From Temnothorax longispinosus (Eukaryota; Arthropoda; Insecta; Hymenoptera; Formicidae): DNA of 64,000 bases. Positions 12,126 through 22,924 of the stretch are shown here, piece by piece; the stretch's first letter is position 1; the number at the start of each line of letters is the position of its first letter. The DNA lies in assembly GCF_030848805.1 (NCBI RefSeq), contig NC_092366.1, positions 9,547,368-9,611,367 of the forward strand, read 5' to 3'. The notes below the pieces were generated by a model. The model did not search any database. It saw nothing but the letters and a program-made list of their open reading frames with translations, and had not been told where the DNA came from. The position numbers were made by a program, and so were the translations under genes.

Positions 12126-12152
12126 GCTTTTAAATTTTAATTTTATACAATA

Positions 12153-12833
12153 CAGTAAAACCTCGTTTATCCGGCCTTCGATCAACCGAGGCTCCGCGTT
12201 ATCCGAGCCACCGGACTTATCCGAGCACGCCGCGTTAACCGAGCTGTGCGCTCGGATAATACGGAAAAACTCGGATGAAACGGATGACGCTTCGCTGCTA
12301 TGCGATGCGCGCGAAGTAGTTTGCGATCGCTACTTTTTTGTTTAAACACGCACGAGCTTGTTAGTACACGTTTTGTTTTCCGCGGTTGTGAGATAGAATT
12401 TAACAGTTGGGCTTCAACAGTCAATAAAAAAACATCGCTACATATGTCGCAGAAGCGAAAAAAAGTCGTCGTGAGTGTAGAGAAAAAGTTGGAAGCAATT
12501 AGAAGATTGGATAAAAGAAAAATTATCCGCAATGTCACGGCTGATTATGGTGTTGGAGAGACCACCGTTGGCAGGTTGAAGCAATGCTCTATCACTGACT
12601 TTCTTAAACCACGTTTGTAATAAGTATGTAATGCTTGTTACGCGAAAAATTAATCCACGTTCGTTAATTTTTCATTTTCATATGTTAATGTGGTTAAATT
12701 CCCTTGTACCATTTTAAATATACCAAAAATAAGGGAAGTTTTCGAGTTTTTTTATTTATTCCGTGTTATCCGAGTTTTCGCTTATCCGAGGTACCCCTTC
12801 CCCACATTACCTTGGATAAACGAGGTTTTACTG
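12153..12833 (+). mobile_element. Tigger/pogo-like internal-deletion element
   Basis: The TIRs CAGTAAAACCTCGTTTATCC (12153) and GGATAAACGAGGTTTTACTG (ending 12833) are flanked by TA on both sides (12151-12152, 12834-12835), as expected of Tc1/mariner-pogo elements. Subterminal words (TATCCGAG) repeat at both ends. At 681 bp it is far shorter than an autonomous Tigger and retains only a small reading frame. Confidence 0.88.
12444..12620 (+). CDS. 58-aa CENP-B-type HTH mini-ORF in Tigger element
   Basis: The frame starts MSQKRKKVVV at 12444 and carries the N-terminal psq/CENP-B helix-turn-helix (LEAIRRLDK ... VTADYGVGETTVGRLK), which binds the TIRs in full pogo/Tigger transposases. It then jumps to a short tail CSITDFLKPRL. 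I infer that this is the original C-terminus joined in frame by the internal deletion that removed the second HTH and the DDE catalytic domain. The product, if made, would be a DNA-binding domain without catalysis. Homology to the family is clear; expression is unknown. Confidence 0.65.
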   Translation: MSQKRKKVVVSVEKKLEAIRRLDKRKIIRNVTADYGVGETTVGRLKQCSITDFLKPRL

Positions 12834-12835
12834 TA

Positions 12836-13274
12836 TTTATAAATTTTTAATATATTAATGAATAAAACTATATTTTATTTATATTTATGGTACTTCTCGT
12901 TTCTCTTGGTTTATCCTTATCATACAAAAACTGCATACGTTGAAACCATGAGCTACTATAAACTTCATTGGAACCTATAATTAACAAATAATACCAAAGA
13001 TAGTTTTTTTATTATAAAAGTATATAAATTCTTAATACGTGTATGCAAAATGTATATTTATATTAAAAATCGCATTTTTTAATATAAAATTTGTAATATA
13101 TGTTATAAATTTATTGCATATTTATCATAGGTTTAGAGTATTCAATATCAATTAAATATAGTTATAAGTAACACTACACTAAATATGTTGTTTTATATAG
13201 TTTGAAAAGGAATTATGTCTTGAATACATATGAAAATAATGAAAGCACACATACATATACACATATTCACTCAC
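12836..13274. other. AT-rich intergenic DNA, nothing recognised
   Basis: I see no ORF, inverted repeat or similarity to other parts of the window. Confidence 0.4.
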
Positions 13275-13440
13275 CTTTTCCTGTTCCCATACTTTTTTTA
13301 TTTTAGCTTTTTCTCTTCGCAAAGATGCCAATAATGTCGTCATCTTCTTTTTGCACATGTCACTATCACACATTCGAGTTCTTTACTTATTTCTTCCCAA
13401 GCATCATTTCTTTTTAACTTATTATAATGTTGGGGATTTT
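13275..13440 (-). pseudogene. MADF (Adf-1/myb-like) domain exon remnant
   Basis: On the minus strand one frame gives KRNDAWEEISKELE and the next frame CKKKMTTLLASLRREKAKI. Together these follow the MADF pattern: an AW-I-EL helix, then a Cys-Lys-Lys, then L-LRxxYRRE-like. The join needs a frameshift near 13360. A splice donor (GTGAGT) lies immediately after EQEK at 13274. MADF domains are DNA- or protein-binding modules in insect transcription factors and Harbinger-type accessory proteins. Only this piece is present, so it is a remnant. Confidence 0.5.
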
Positions 13441-14444
13441 TAATGTTTTATGGAATTTTAGTAGTGTTATAGAGAAATCTTTTAAATCTTAAAAACTTAA
13501 CAATGTAAAACTCACATTCTCCACAATGGTTTTTACAAATCATTAAAGTTGTGAGTGCTGAGCTTCTCTGGAAATGTTATATTTACCCTGAAGAAAGAAA
13601 AAATAATATATTTCCATGAGATTGTAATTTACAGGATATATTATTTTATATAATTTGACTACGATAAATATATAAAGCTTAACTTTCAGAAATAGAATAC
13701 TTTATATTTACGCGCTATCCCTTTTTTATAATATTTTAACAATTAATAGAACTTTGGTGAAAATCTATGCAATTGCTCGGTAATACATACAGAGGTTGGG
13801 TTAGGTTAAATTAACTAGTTAACTTTAAATAGAGCGGTGTGAGTATAATACAGGAATGTAAGTCAGACAATCTTATTTACAAAATTAATAATTATGTATA
13901 AAAATACGGCACATAAGCAATTATATTAAAAAAATTAAAAGTACATGACACGTGTATCTTACATATATATCAAAGAAGCTTAAGATATCGGACATGTCTC
14001 GGCGAAGATCGTCTTAATTTATCAATAACTGCACATTGAATTCAATATTTCCATTGGAGGAACTAACGGAAATATTATGGAAATATCCGAATCGAGAATA
14101 AGTATCGCCTTGAGAACGTCTTCGCCAAGTCGATCTCGAATCAAATAAGACTTAGGGCCAAAGCACATATGACAGTCGTACAAAATCTTCTTTGCGAAGA
14201 TCATCTTATTTTACGACTATGAAATCATCTGCTAACATCAAGACGGTCTGGATTGGATAAAACTGCCTTGGTCAAGATCGTCTTAAGTGTCGACTGGAGG
14301 TTCAACTATGAATACGGCCCTGAGCCTGTTCGCCCGTTGCCGGGCCGTGTTGCCTCTTTAACAAAAAACTGTTTAAAGACTAAGTAATGCTCTTGTCGCG
14401 AAGCGGGCACGAAAATATTCCGCGACCGAAGGTCGATCTGTTAC
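13441..14444. other. Intergenic DNA, no supported gene
   Basis: Mostly AT-rich. Between ~13990 and 14300 the composition is more balanced and the word GAAGATCGTCTTA recurs in both orientations. I see no start, splice pattern or family motif that would make it a gene. Confidence 0.4.
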
Positions 14445-15134
14445 TACCCGGGGAAAAAAGATATATATAAATATATATAATTATATGTGATTATATATGA
14501 AATTTGATGCTTTATATAAAATTATATATGGGTCCATATATCATTATATATGATTATATATAATTATATAGGCGATTAAAATATATTTAAATATATATAA
14601 ATGTTTAATATACAATTTGACATGATTATATATGAGTTCATATAATTTATATATAAATTATATATAAGAAGCATTTATCCATGTAGATTAAATATGATTA
14701 TATATAATCATACACATAAACTTTAAATTCGGATTATCCAATAGATGGCATTCGATAGGATTCGTTTCTCGTATTTAAAATTTGACGAACAGTGGTATAA
14801 AAAACGGTATCAAGAGACACGGCACTGTCTTACGTCAAGCAGTGCCAAGTTGTAATATATGGAATAAATCATTTCATTTTTTAATCTACAGCTTTTGAAA
14901 AAATATACATCTTAATTTATTAATGCTTTATTATCGAAGTTAACAGTTCTTTTTTAATATATGTTTATTGACTATATATGGTCATATATAATTATATATA
15001 TTTACATATATAATATTATATGTGTTCATATATAATTATATATGATCATATAGAGACAAAATTCATATATAATTGGATTATATATAATCATATATATTTA
15101 TATATAATTATATATAATCTTTTTTTCCCGGGTA
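14445..15134. mobile_element. AT-rich TIR element (TACCCGGGGAAAAAAGAT)
   Basis: The termini TACCCGGGGAAAAAAGAT (14445) and ATCTTTTTTTCCCGGGTA (ending 15134) are inverted repeats. Inside them the AT pattern continues to mirror (ATATATAAATATATATAATT). The body is built of TATATGATTATATA-like words. A central ~250 bp (14700-14950) is normal-complexity sequence. No coding capacity. Confidence 0.7.
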
Positions 15135-15149
15135 TGCCGCATTATACTA

Positions 15150-15530
15150 CAGTGCAAAATTTCCAAATTTGCGGAAATTAGAGCAACCACGGATATTTCT
15201 CACTAAATTTCAAATTTTATTAGAAAATAATCCTTTTATTGATTATCACCAAATTTAATATCAACTTTCCTTTAATAATACTTTATTAATTAAAAGAAGT
15301 ACATTTCTTTTTATTAAATGGACTTTCTCCCAACGCTATTGTTACAGCAAATGCTGCTGCAAATACATTACACAATGCTAGGCTCGGCTGCTTTGTAACT
15401 TCTTTAAATATAACATTCTGGGTTAGAATATGTGTCTAATATGTGTTTTAGTAAGAATAATAGCAAAAATAATTTGTATCTGCAATTTTTACTAATTTTA
15501 AGAAAGAAACATAAATTACGCTTAACGATC
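15150..15530 (+). pseudogene. FAR intron 4 fragment (duplicate of 9870-10230)
   Basis: This segment aligns closely with 9870-10230 and ends in the AAGAAAGAAACATAAATTACGC tract found just upstream of FAR exon 5. The expected exon 5 is missing; the sequence runs into a MITE at 15550. It marks a third degraded FAR copy upstream of FAR1. Confidence 0.65.
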
Positions 15531-15549
15531 AATCGCATACTACGTTTAC

Positions 15550-15698
15550 GCGAGCGTTACTTCTGTAGTAACATACGATAATTCACTCGTTTACCCGGAG
15601 TAAATTATCGTAAGTTACTACAAAATCCCGTTTACGCGAAAGAAAATCCTGTTTACGTGAAGGAATTATTGTAAGTTACTACAGAGAAGTAACGCTCG

Positions 15699-15699
<1 letters not shown>
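15550..15699. mobile_element. 150-bp MITE with GCGAGCGTTACTTCT ends
   Basis: GCGAGCGTTACTTCTGTAGT at the left matches the reverse complement of the right end (ACTACAGAGAAGTAACGCTCGC). GTAACATACGATAATT-like inner sequences also pair. A (TA)n run (15702-15735) follows directly. Confidence 0.75.
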
Positions 15700-15739
<40 letters not shown>

Positions 15740-15741
<2 letters not shown>

Positions 15742-16004
15742 TCCTGTAACTTCTAAAAGGAGCATAGGGCTTCCACAAAGCCTTGCCAGGACGTAAAAAG
15801 TAGGAATTTTAAATGTTTTTATCATTAAAACAAAACATTTTTATAATTGTTTTTTAAACGTTATTTTATCGAAAAAGAAACGTTCCATCGAACGTTTTTC
15901 GAATGGACATTTTTACTCATGAAAAACGTTTCTAGGAATCGGTTATAAAACGTTTCAAAAAAACGCTTATAAAACATTTCTGAAACGTGTATGTGCTACC
16001 TGGG
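15740..16004. mobile_element. Fragment of CCCAGGTAGCA-family element, right end
   Basis: It ends ACGTGTATGTGCTACCTGGG and carries the AACGTTTC and GAACGTTTTTCG words seen at the right end of 41257-43263. Only ~265 bp remain. The end lies 9 bp upstream of the FAR1 TATA box, so the element has replaced the upstream promoter region present at FAR2. Confidence 0.7.
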
Positions 16005-16013
16005 AGCATAATC

Positions 16014-16049
16014 TATAAAACTGCGAGATTTCTCCTGCAGTCTTCAGTC
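16014..16049 (+). promoter_or_regulatory. FAR1 core promoter: TATA box and initiator
   Basis: TATAAAA lies at 16014-16020 and TTCAGTC, an insect-type initiator, at 16043-16049, which places a likely +1 A at 16046. The TATA-to-start spacing of ~31 bp is canonical. The duplicated promoter of FAR2 keeps the initiator but reads TTTAAAA. The 5' untranslated region would be ~127 nt to the ATG at 16173. Confidence 0.6.
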
Positions 16050-16172
16050 TTCGGAGTAATGTTAAGTCAAACAGACATTCGATCTAGGAAATTAAAAAAT
16101 TAGAGATATTTATTTCTTAACCTCTATATAGCCTGTATTAACTTCACATATTTTATGAACAGTGAATAAAAC

Positions 16173-19100
16173 ATGGAAATTGAAGCACGCAGAACACCGA
16201 TACAAAACTTTTACGCCGGACAGTCAATATTTATTACAGGTATTTAATATGCAAGTATAATTTATGTAACAAAGTCAAATGACACTGTTCAACAAAAAAA
16301 TATATTTTTCCTAACGCGAGCGTGAAATGGGCCGCTTTTCGCGCTTGTTTTGAGTGAGCAAAATTCAGCAAAACGATCCATTTCGCAATGATGACGTAAG
16401 CGTTGAAACATGGAGCCATTTCTCAACTAAGTGGAGAAATGAAATTGTAAAACAAGAACAAAACTAATAGTTTTCGGTAGTTTTTTAAACGCTGAATACG
16501 ATTCTGTATGCAAATTGCTCTCTCACGTTACAATTTTGAAAAATTTGCAGTTAAAGTTGTAACTATATATTTTAGTGTATTTTCATAAGAAACGATTATC
16601 CTCTCGTTTTCGTGCCCGAAAAAAAAATATTTTTGTTAAACAATATTATTTAACAAAAGTTATTATAGTGACAACGAAAATTTATGTAGTAGGAGGTTGT
16701 ACGTTAGAATAGATAATTCAATTAATGCAAAACTGTTGTTTCTGTTAGTATCGTTTTTTAAAAATTTTTTCGAAATACAAATATTACTTACAAATATTTT
16801 GTTAAAAATAAATTAGATAAAAACGTCTAGAAATAAATTAAATCAATAAAAAAATTAAAATAAATTATCAAAAATTTAATATTTAAAAACTTTATGTTGT
16901 AGAAAATTGTAACATATAATTTATAATACGTTTATATAATGTTTTAATAAAAAATTATTCTAATATTCATTTTAGCTCCCTCAATAAGATTTATTTCTGA
17001 AAAAAAAACAATTCTTGAATTTTTTACACAAAGCATACATTTATCTTTAGACACGTGCACACACAGAAACGTGTACACTTACGATAATAATTGTGTAAGT
17101 ATTGCGAATATGATGGTTATTATACGATGACTCGTATATAGTTTTCTAGCAATTCAGATATCGAACACTCTGTATTTAGATATTGTACATTACGTTTACG
17201 TAAGCATGATGACGCAATATGACAAATATTAAAATTATAAATATGGTCGAATTTTTATTCTTAATTTCTGCCATAATCGTATTTTTTTTAATTTATCAAC
17301 TTTTACATCAGATTATTATTCAGCTACCTAAAAACTCTTAAGAGTTTAGATAACATAATTAAAAAATGTTTCAGATTTTCAATGATTGTGTAAGTCGCAA
17401 CTTTGACATAATAGAATCTGCGTTAATCAGCAATATATTTTTAACTATAATCGACATAATAAATTCCTTTTAAGTTTTAAGGGCTGAAAATCCTTAACGA
17501 CGTACTTAATTTTGATTGCAATTAAACTTTTCCAACACGTCACATATCGTAGTTACAATATGCCAAAATGCACTAAAATAGTCCATTTTGTTTGCAAATT
17601 TATTGAACTGCAAATTTCTCAAAATTGCGACATGATAGAACAATTTGGCAAGTGGGATCGTATTCAGCGTTTTTGTTCTTGTGCTTTTTTTTATTAAACA
17701 GTGTAATATTTTTAAGATAATTGGTGCTATTTAATGTTCAATATTCTTAAAATGTGTTTGAAGCTAGTATTTGTCTATTATTTGTTCTCCCTCAGAATAT
17801 CCTACCAAAGGATATCCTAGGATTAATTTGAGATGTCCACAAAATTTTAATTATATTCATTTTGGATGTTAATCTCGAATTTCCAAAGGGCATTTTCAAA
17901 GAACATTTTATGCTATCTGGTACATATACTAATACAGGGTGTCATGTAAATAATACGCAGGCCAGTGTTCGTGAGCAGGTAGAGCGGATAAAACTGGATC
18001 GAAAAGTCCTTTACGTTTTGTAAGTTTCTCAATAATTAATGAGAAATTAATTAATAAGAAGACGTGAATCAGGATGTGTTCGTGCAATTCGACGAAAAGC
18101 TTTTGCTAATATTTTGCGTGTAGCAACTGATACTCTGTATATATACATACACGTACGTACATACATATATGTATATCACTTTGTTATTTTGTTTTATATA
18201 TAGGCGGTACTGGTTTTGTTGGAAAAGTCTTGATTGAGAAACTGTTACGAAGTTGCTCCGATATTTCAACAATATATCTGCTAATACGTTCGAAAAGAGA
18301 CAAATGTCCCAAAAGCCGACTGGATGAAATGTTTGAGAAACCTGTAAGTATCTCGAAAACGACATCAAAACATGATATACATTTGTAAATAATCGTTATT
18401 CAAATATGTAATCTATAGCTTTTTGACCGAGTAAAAAAAGAAGTACCCAATTTCCGTAAAAAAATCGTACCGATTATAGGCAATCTCGTCTTAGAAGACT
18501 TTGGATTGTCAGAAAGTGACAATAACACTCTGATAAATCAGGTAATTAATTCCGATTACTCATTATTATATCGCCTACTAATACAATAAAAATGTATTGC
18601 ATATCTAAAGAAGCACACATATATCTAATTATAATTATCGATGTAATTAGAAATAAATTCTGTACCTTCTTCTACTTAAAGCATGAATATTTATTATAGG
18701 TATCCATAATTTTTCACTTAGCAGCAAACGTACGGTTCAATGAGAACATCAAAAGTGCTACGATAATAAATGTTAATGCTACCGCTACCATCTTAAAACT
18801 TGCAAAGCACATGCCAAATTTAAAAGTAATTCCTTTATTTAATATGTGTTTTAGTAATAATAATAGGAAAAAATTATTTAGGTTTTGCAATTTTCATTAA
18901 TTCTAAGAAAGAAACATTAATTACGCTTAACGTTTACCTTGCAGTCGTTTATTCACGTGTCAACAGCTTATGCGAACTGTCATGTTGAACATATTGAAGA
19001 GCGATTCTACTCGTATCCCATTAATCACAAAGATCTTATTATGTTCACACGTTACTTAAACGAAAACGTAATTGAGGAAAAAATATCTAGGTAATCCTTT

Positions 19101-20637
19101 GATGCTCAATATAATAAAATCATTTATGATATATTAATAAAGACAGATAAACTATTGTTTGACTAGAATCATTTCACGATGGCCGAATACATATACATTC
19201 ACAAAAGCGATTGCGGAAGACCTTTTTAGAGACGAGAGCGGAGACTTGCCAGTAGGAATATTTCGACCTGCAATAGGTAACAGAACAATTATAAATTAGT
19301 AGATATTTATTAATTTGGCTTCCTCATAGAGGAAGCAATTTACAGGTTTCTACTTGCACACTTAAAAATTATAAGAAAGCAATGTGCAAGTTTCTACTTG
19401 CTCACTTAAACAAGTTTCTACTTGCACACTTAAAAACTGTGAGAAAGCAATGTACAAGTTTCCACTTGCACACTTAAAAACTATGAGAAAGCAATGTACA
19501 AGTTTCCACTTGCACACTTAAAAACTGAGGAAGCAATGTGCAAGTTTCTACTTGCACACTTTTTTTTATGAATAGAGTATCATTAAAGATAGATTGGTGT
19601 TGTATTTGGCTTCATATCTCAAAATTTGCGGAAATTAGAGCAATCACGTAAATTTTTTTTAACCTTTGTTGTGCACACCTCTTCAAAATTACGTATTGTG
19701 CACAGGGGGTCTATTAGAACCCAGTCACTTAATTGTTTATTACAGACGTACAATTCGTTATTTTGACTCAAACAAAATTGCTGGCTATTGTTCAAAGCTT
19801 CCAAATTAGGTCTAATAGGTTTCATTAATATCTTGCAACATAAAAGAATTATAAATGATATGTTAACTAAACTACCGAAAAATGGACTTTTTTCACTAAA
19901 AAATGCATAAAAAATTCAATTTTTAATATTTGTACGTATTGTACGTATTAGAAAGACTCGTTTGAAAAAACGTTGGGGTCTTTCGACCCCGTGTGCACAA
20001 CAAAGGTTAAACAAAAATCGGTAACCTCTTTATTATTAGCAATTTTTATTAATTTTATTATATTCTTCAATTTTTTTACCCTTATTTTATATATAATTCT
20101 TTAAACTTTAATTAATCAGTTTTTGAATTATAGAAATTTCAGTAAACTTGGCTGTTTCTTTTTAACAGAAATTGGTAACTAATCAACCAAATCCAAAACT
20201 AATCTTAACGAATTATATATGAAATAGGGGTAGAAAAGACTGAAGAATATAATAGAATTAATAAAAATTGTTAATAATAAAGAAGTTACCAATTTCTGTA
20301 AAAAAAAAAAAAAAAAAAAAAAACAGCCAAGTTTACTGAAATTTCTAATAACTCAAGAACTAATTAATTAAATTTTAAAGAATATTATATATGAAATAGG
20401 GGTAGAAAAAACTGAAAAATATAATAGAATTAGAAATAGATCGATATCTCAAATATTGAGAACGCTATAGCGTAAAACACGCTTTTCTGAAAAATAAAAA
20501 TCCCCTTAAAATCCATATCGGTCGACGGATTTTAATAAAATTGGAAGAGAACATACTTTCTATGATACTCTATTTGTGTGCAAAATTTCAACCCGGTATC
20601 TAAAAAATTGTAGAAGTAGATGCGTGTACAAAAAATG

Positions 20638-20670
<33 letters not shown>

Positions 20671-22741
20671 TTCCGGACATTTTCTACTAATATGATTTCT
20701 CGACATTTTAGAACATTCTAAATCTATTTCCTTTAAAATTTCGAAAAAAAGTTTTTTTCACCATCACAATAAAGCTTTTTCTATGAGGAAGCAATAGCAG
20801 TTTTATTGCTAAAGAATTTACTAAATACTAGACACTACAGACGCGCGCTACGCGCGCGCTATTTATCTTTAACATTTCACTATTAACCCTATTATACACA
20901 ACTGTCAAAATATACAATGACAGCTGCAAATGAAGTAAGCGCAGCAAGAGAACCAATCGGCATCGCGGAAAAGCGGCAACAATAAACTTCACATCTCCTT
21001 TTTAGAAGAGGAACATTTATATTTAATAATTTTCAACTGCTTTACATAATTATGTGCTGTAAAATTCTACAATTGTAATATAATAATGAACAAGATGTGT
21101 GTGCGCGCGCGCGTTTAGCAAACAATAAGTTTGATTCATGTGAATCTACATAATAAGGAATAATTAAGATTTTTTTCAGTTTTATCTAGCGCCAATGAAC
21201 CTTTTGTCGGATGGATGGAGAATATGTTTGGGCCACTAGGCCTTATAGTACCTTCGCTACTTGGAATCACAAGATTTTATCATTATAATCCCGATTTCAG
21301 AGCAGATATAGTGCCCGTTGATTTTACAGTAAATGCATTAATCGCTAGCTCATGGGAAGTCTTTAATCAATTCAGGTATGATCAGGTATTTGACCAACAT
21401 ATTCATCTCCGTAGCTAATTTACAAGAAATTTTATTTCTACTATTTTGAACATTGTCATTAGATAATGGCATAACAATGGGTCAACCTCATAAATTGTTT
21501 AGATTATTTTTTAGACATGATTTTTAATAACTTATTATATATTAAAATTATTTCTTAATGCTTGTAACAAATTAACATCATGGAGGTATAACAATTAAAT
21601 ATGAAAGTTAATAGACCAAAAAAGTAAAAGAATTAGTATTCAGTTGCTATTATCATTTAACTGTCTAGAATATCGTAAATATTCTATAATAAAACTATTC
21701 CAAAATACTGTAGTTTGTGGAGGGAAAGGATATTTTTAAGAAGCATAAAACACTCGGACGGATATGTGTATCCTAAATACGTTATAGTTACTTACAATTA
21801 GGTATCATCGTAATCACACACACACAAACACACACACACACACACACACACGAACATTAGCATATGATTATAAATGACTCTGATATGTGTAAAGAAGTAT
21901 AATTAATGTACAACATAATTATGTTTAAATGGATTTATCTTGTAGGAGAGGCAAGGATACATTAATTTATAATTTTGTGTCACCAGTTGATGGACCTACG
22001 TGGCATAAATATGCTTATACACTTTTTGACATAAATAAGATGTATCCTCTACATAATGCCATATATTTCCCCTTAGCATTTTACTTTCAACGTAAAATAC
22101 CGTACAGAATTTGCGTTTGGCTCGGTCATTTCCTTCCGGCTTTACTTATAGATGCTATAAACATATGTATGAATCGTAACCCAAGGTATCACGTAGATTT
22201 AAATATTGTTTTTATTACTTGATGTATATATATCTCATAGTTTGTATCAAGACCAAATAAAATTCTATCTTTATAATGTAAAAAATTATAATAGTTCTAT
22301 ATGTATTTCAGAATGTGGAAGTTATGTAAGAAGGTCGACAAATTTTCCAACGCGCTCCAACCGTTTTGCAATAATGAATGGAGTTTTTCCACTGACAATG
22401 TTCAAGCGATGTGGAGTCATCTGAGTGAGGAAGATCAGCAATTATTTCAATTCAGCATGGTTGGATTTGACTGGACAAAATATTTAATTGATCATTATAT
22501 GGGACTACGCCTTTATCTTCTTAATGAAGATAACAGTACTTTAAAAATCAGTCGTATCAAGTATAGGAGGTAACAGATCTTTTTTTAATTTTTGATTAAT
22601 TTTGTTAATTTAAGTTAATTCTTATAGATAAAAGAAATCTCTAATTTTAGATTTTATTGGATACACCAAACGTTAAAAATTATTTTTACTTTTGCCGTTT
22701 TTTGGATTGTCTGGATCGTATTTACAATTATATGTACATAA
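16173..22741 (+). CDS. Fatty acyl-CoA reductase FAR1 (10 exons, 498 aa)
   Basis: Exons: 16173-16239, 18204-18343, 18419-18541, 18700-18825, 18945-19090, 19167-19276, 21180-21375, 21946-22185, 22312-22569, 22651-22741. All introns are GT-AG and phases agree, giving 1497 nt. The enzyme reduces long-chain acyl-CoA to fatty alcohol with NADPH. The N-terminal Rossmann domain carries the GGTGFVG motif (~23-29), then IFHLAANVRF and HVSTAYANC. The catalytic YxxxK is Y210-K214 in WPNTYTFTKA. The C-terminal FAR domain is in exons 8-10 (LFQFSMVGFDWTKYL). A hydrophobic C-terminus (FAVFWIVWIVFTII) suggests an ER or peroxisomal membrane anchor. Length fits insect FARs. The ATG lies early in exon 1, ~20 codons before the glycine motif. 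Introns 1 and 6 hold transposons. A polyadenylation hexamer is near 23015. Substrate chain length cannot be read from sequence. Confidence 0.95.
17933..18139. mobile_element. ACAGGGTGTC MITE in FAR1 intron 1
   Basis: The ends ATACAGGGTGTC and GATACTCTGTAT bracket ~207 bp, with an inner inverted repeat around AATTAATGAGAAATTAATTAA. The FAR2 counterpart (39212-39550) is ~130 bp longer in its middle, so FAR1 carries an internal deletion (or FAR2 an insertion). Confidence 0.65.
19318..20800. mobile_element. GGCTTCCTCATAGAGGAAGC element in FAR1 intron 6
   Basis: It begins GGCTTCCTCATAGAGGAAGC (itself palindromic) and ends near CTATGAGGAAGCAATAG. It includes five ~60-bp tandem units built on AATGTGCAAGTTTCTACTTGCACAC (19340-19560), an inverted pair around GTTTACTGAAATTTCT, a long A tract and a (CA)n run (20641-20668). 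It is present at the same place in FAR2 (35225-37338), so it predates the inverted duplication. I see no transposase. Confidence 0.65.
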
Positions 22742-22888
22742 CTTTTACATGTTTGTCTTACATGTATATGAGATTTTTTATGACATATAATTCGAGCACT
22801 CTGTATATATATTGTCACTGTATTGCTATCATTACATTTTTATTTCAATTGCGTAATAATAATAATAATAATATAATGATGATGATGA

Positions 22889-22924
<36 letters not shown>

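Noticed and set aside
19340..19560. CRISPR-like array of repeats
   Set aside because: Contiguous minisatellite units without unique spacers in a eukaryotic intron.
22301..22573. Internal ATGs of FAR exons 7, 8 and 9 as separate small genes
   Set aside because: Each is an internal exon with matching splice phases in a single 498-codon gene.
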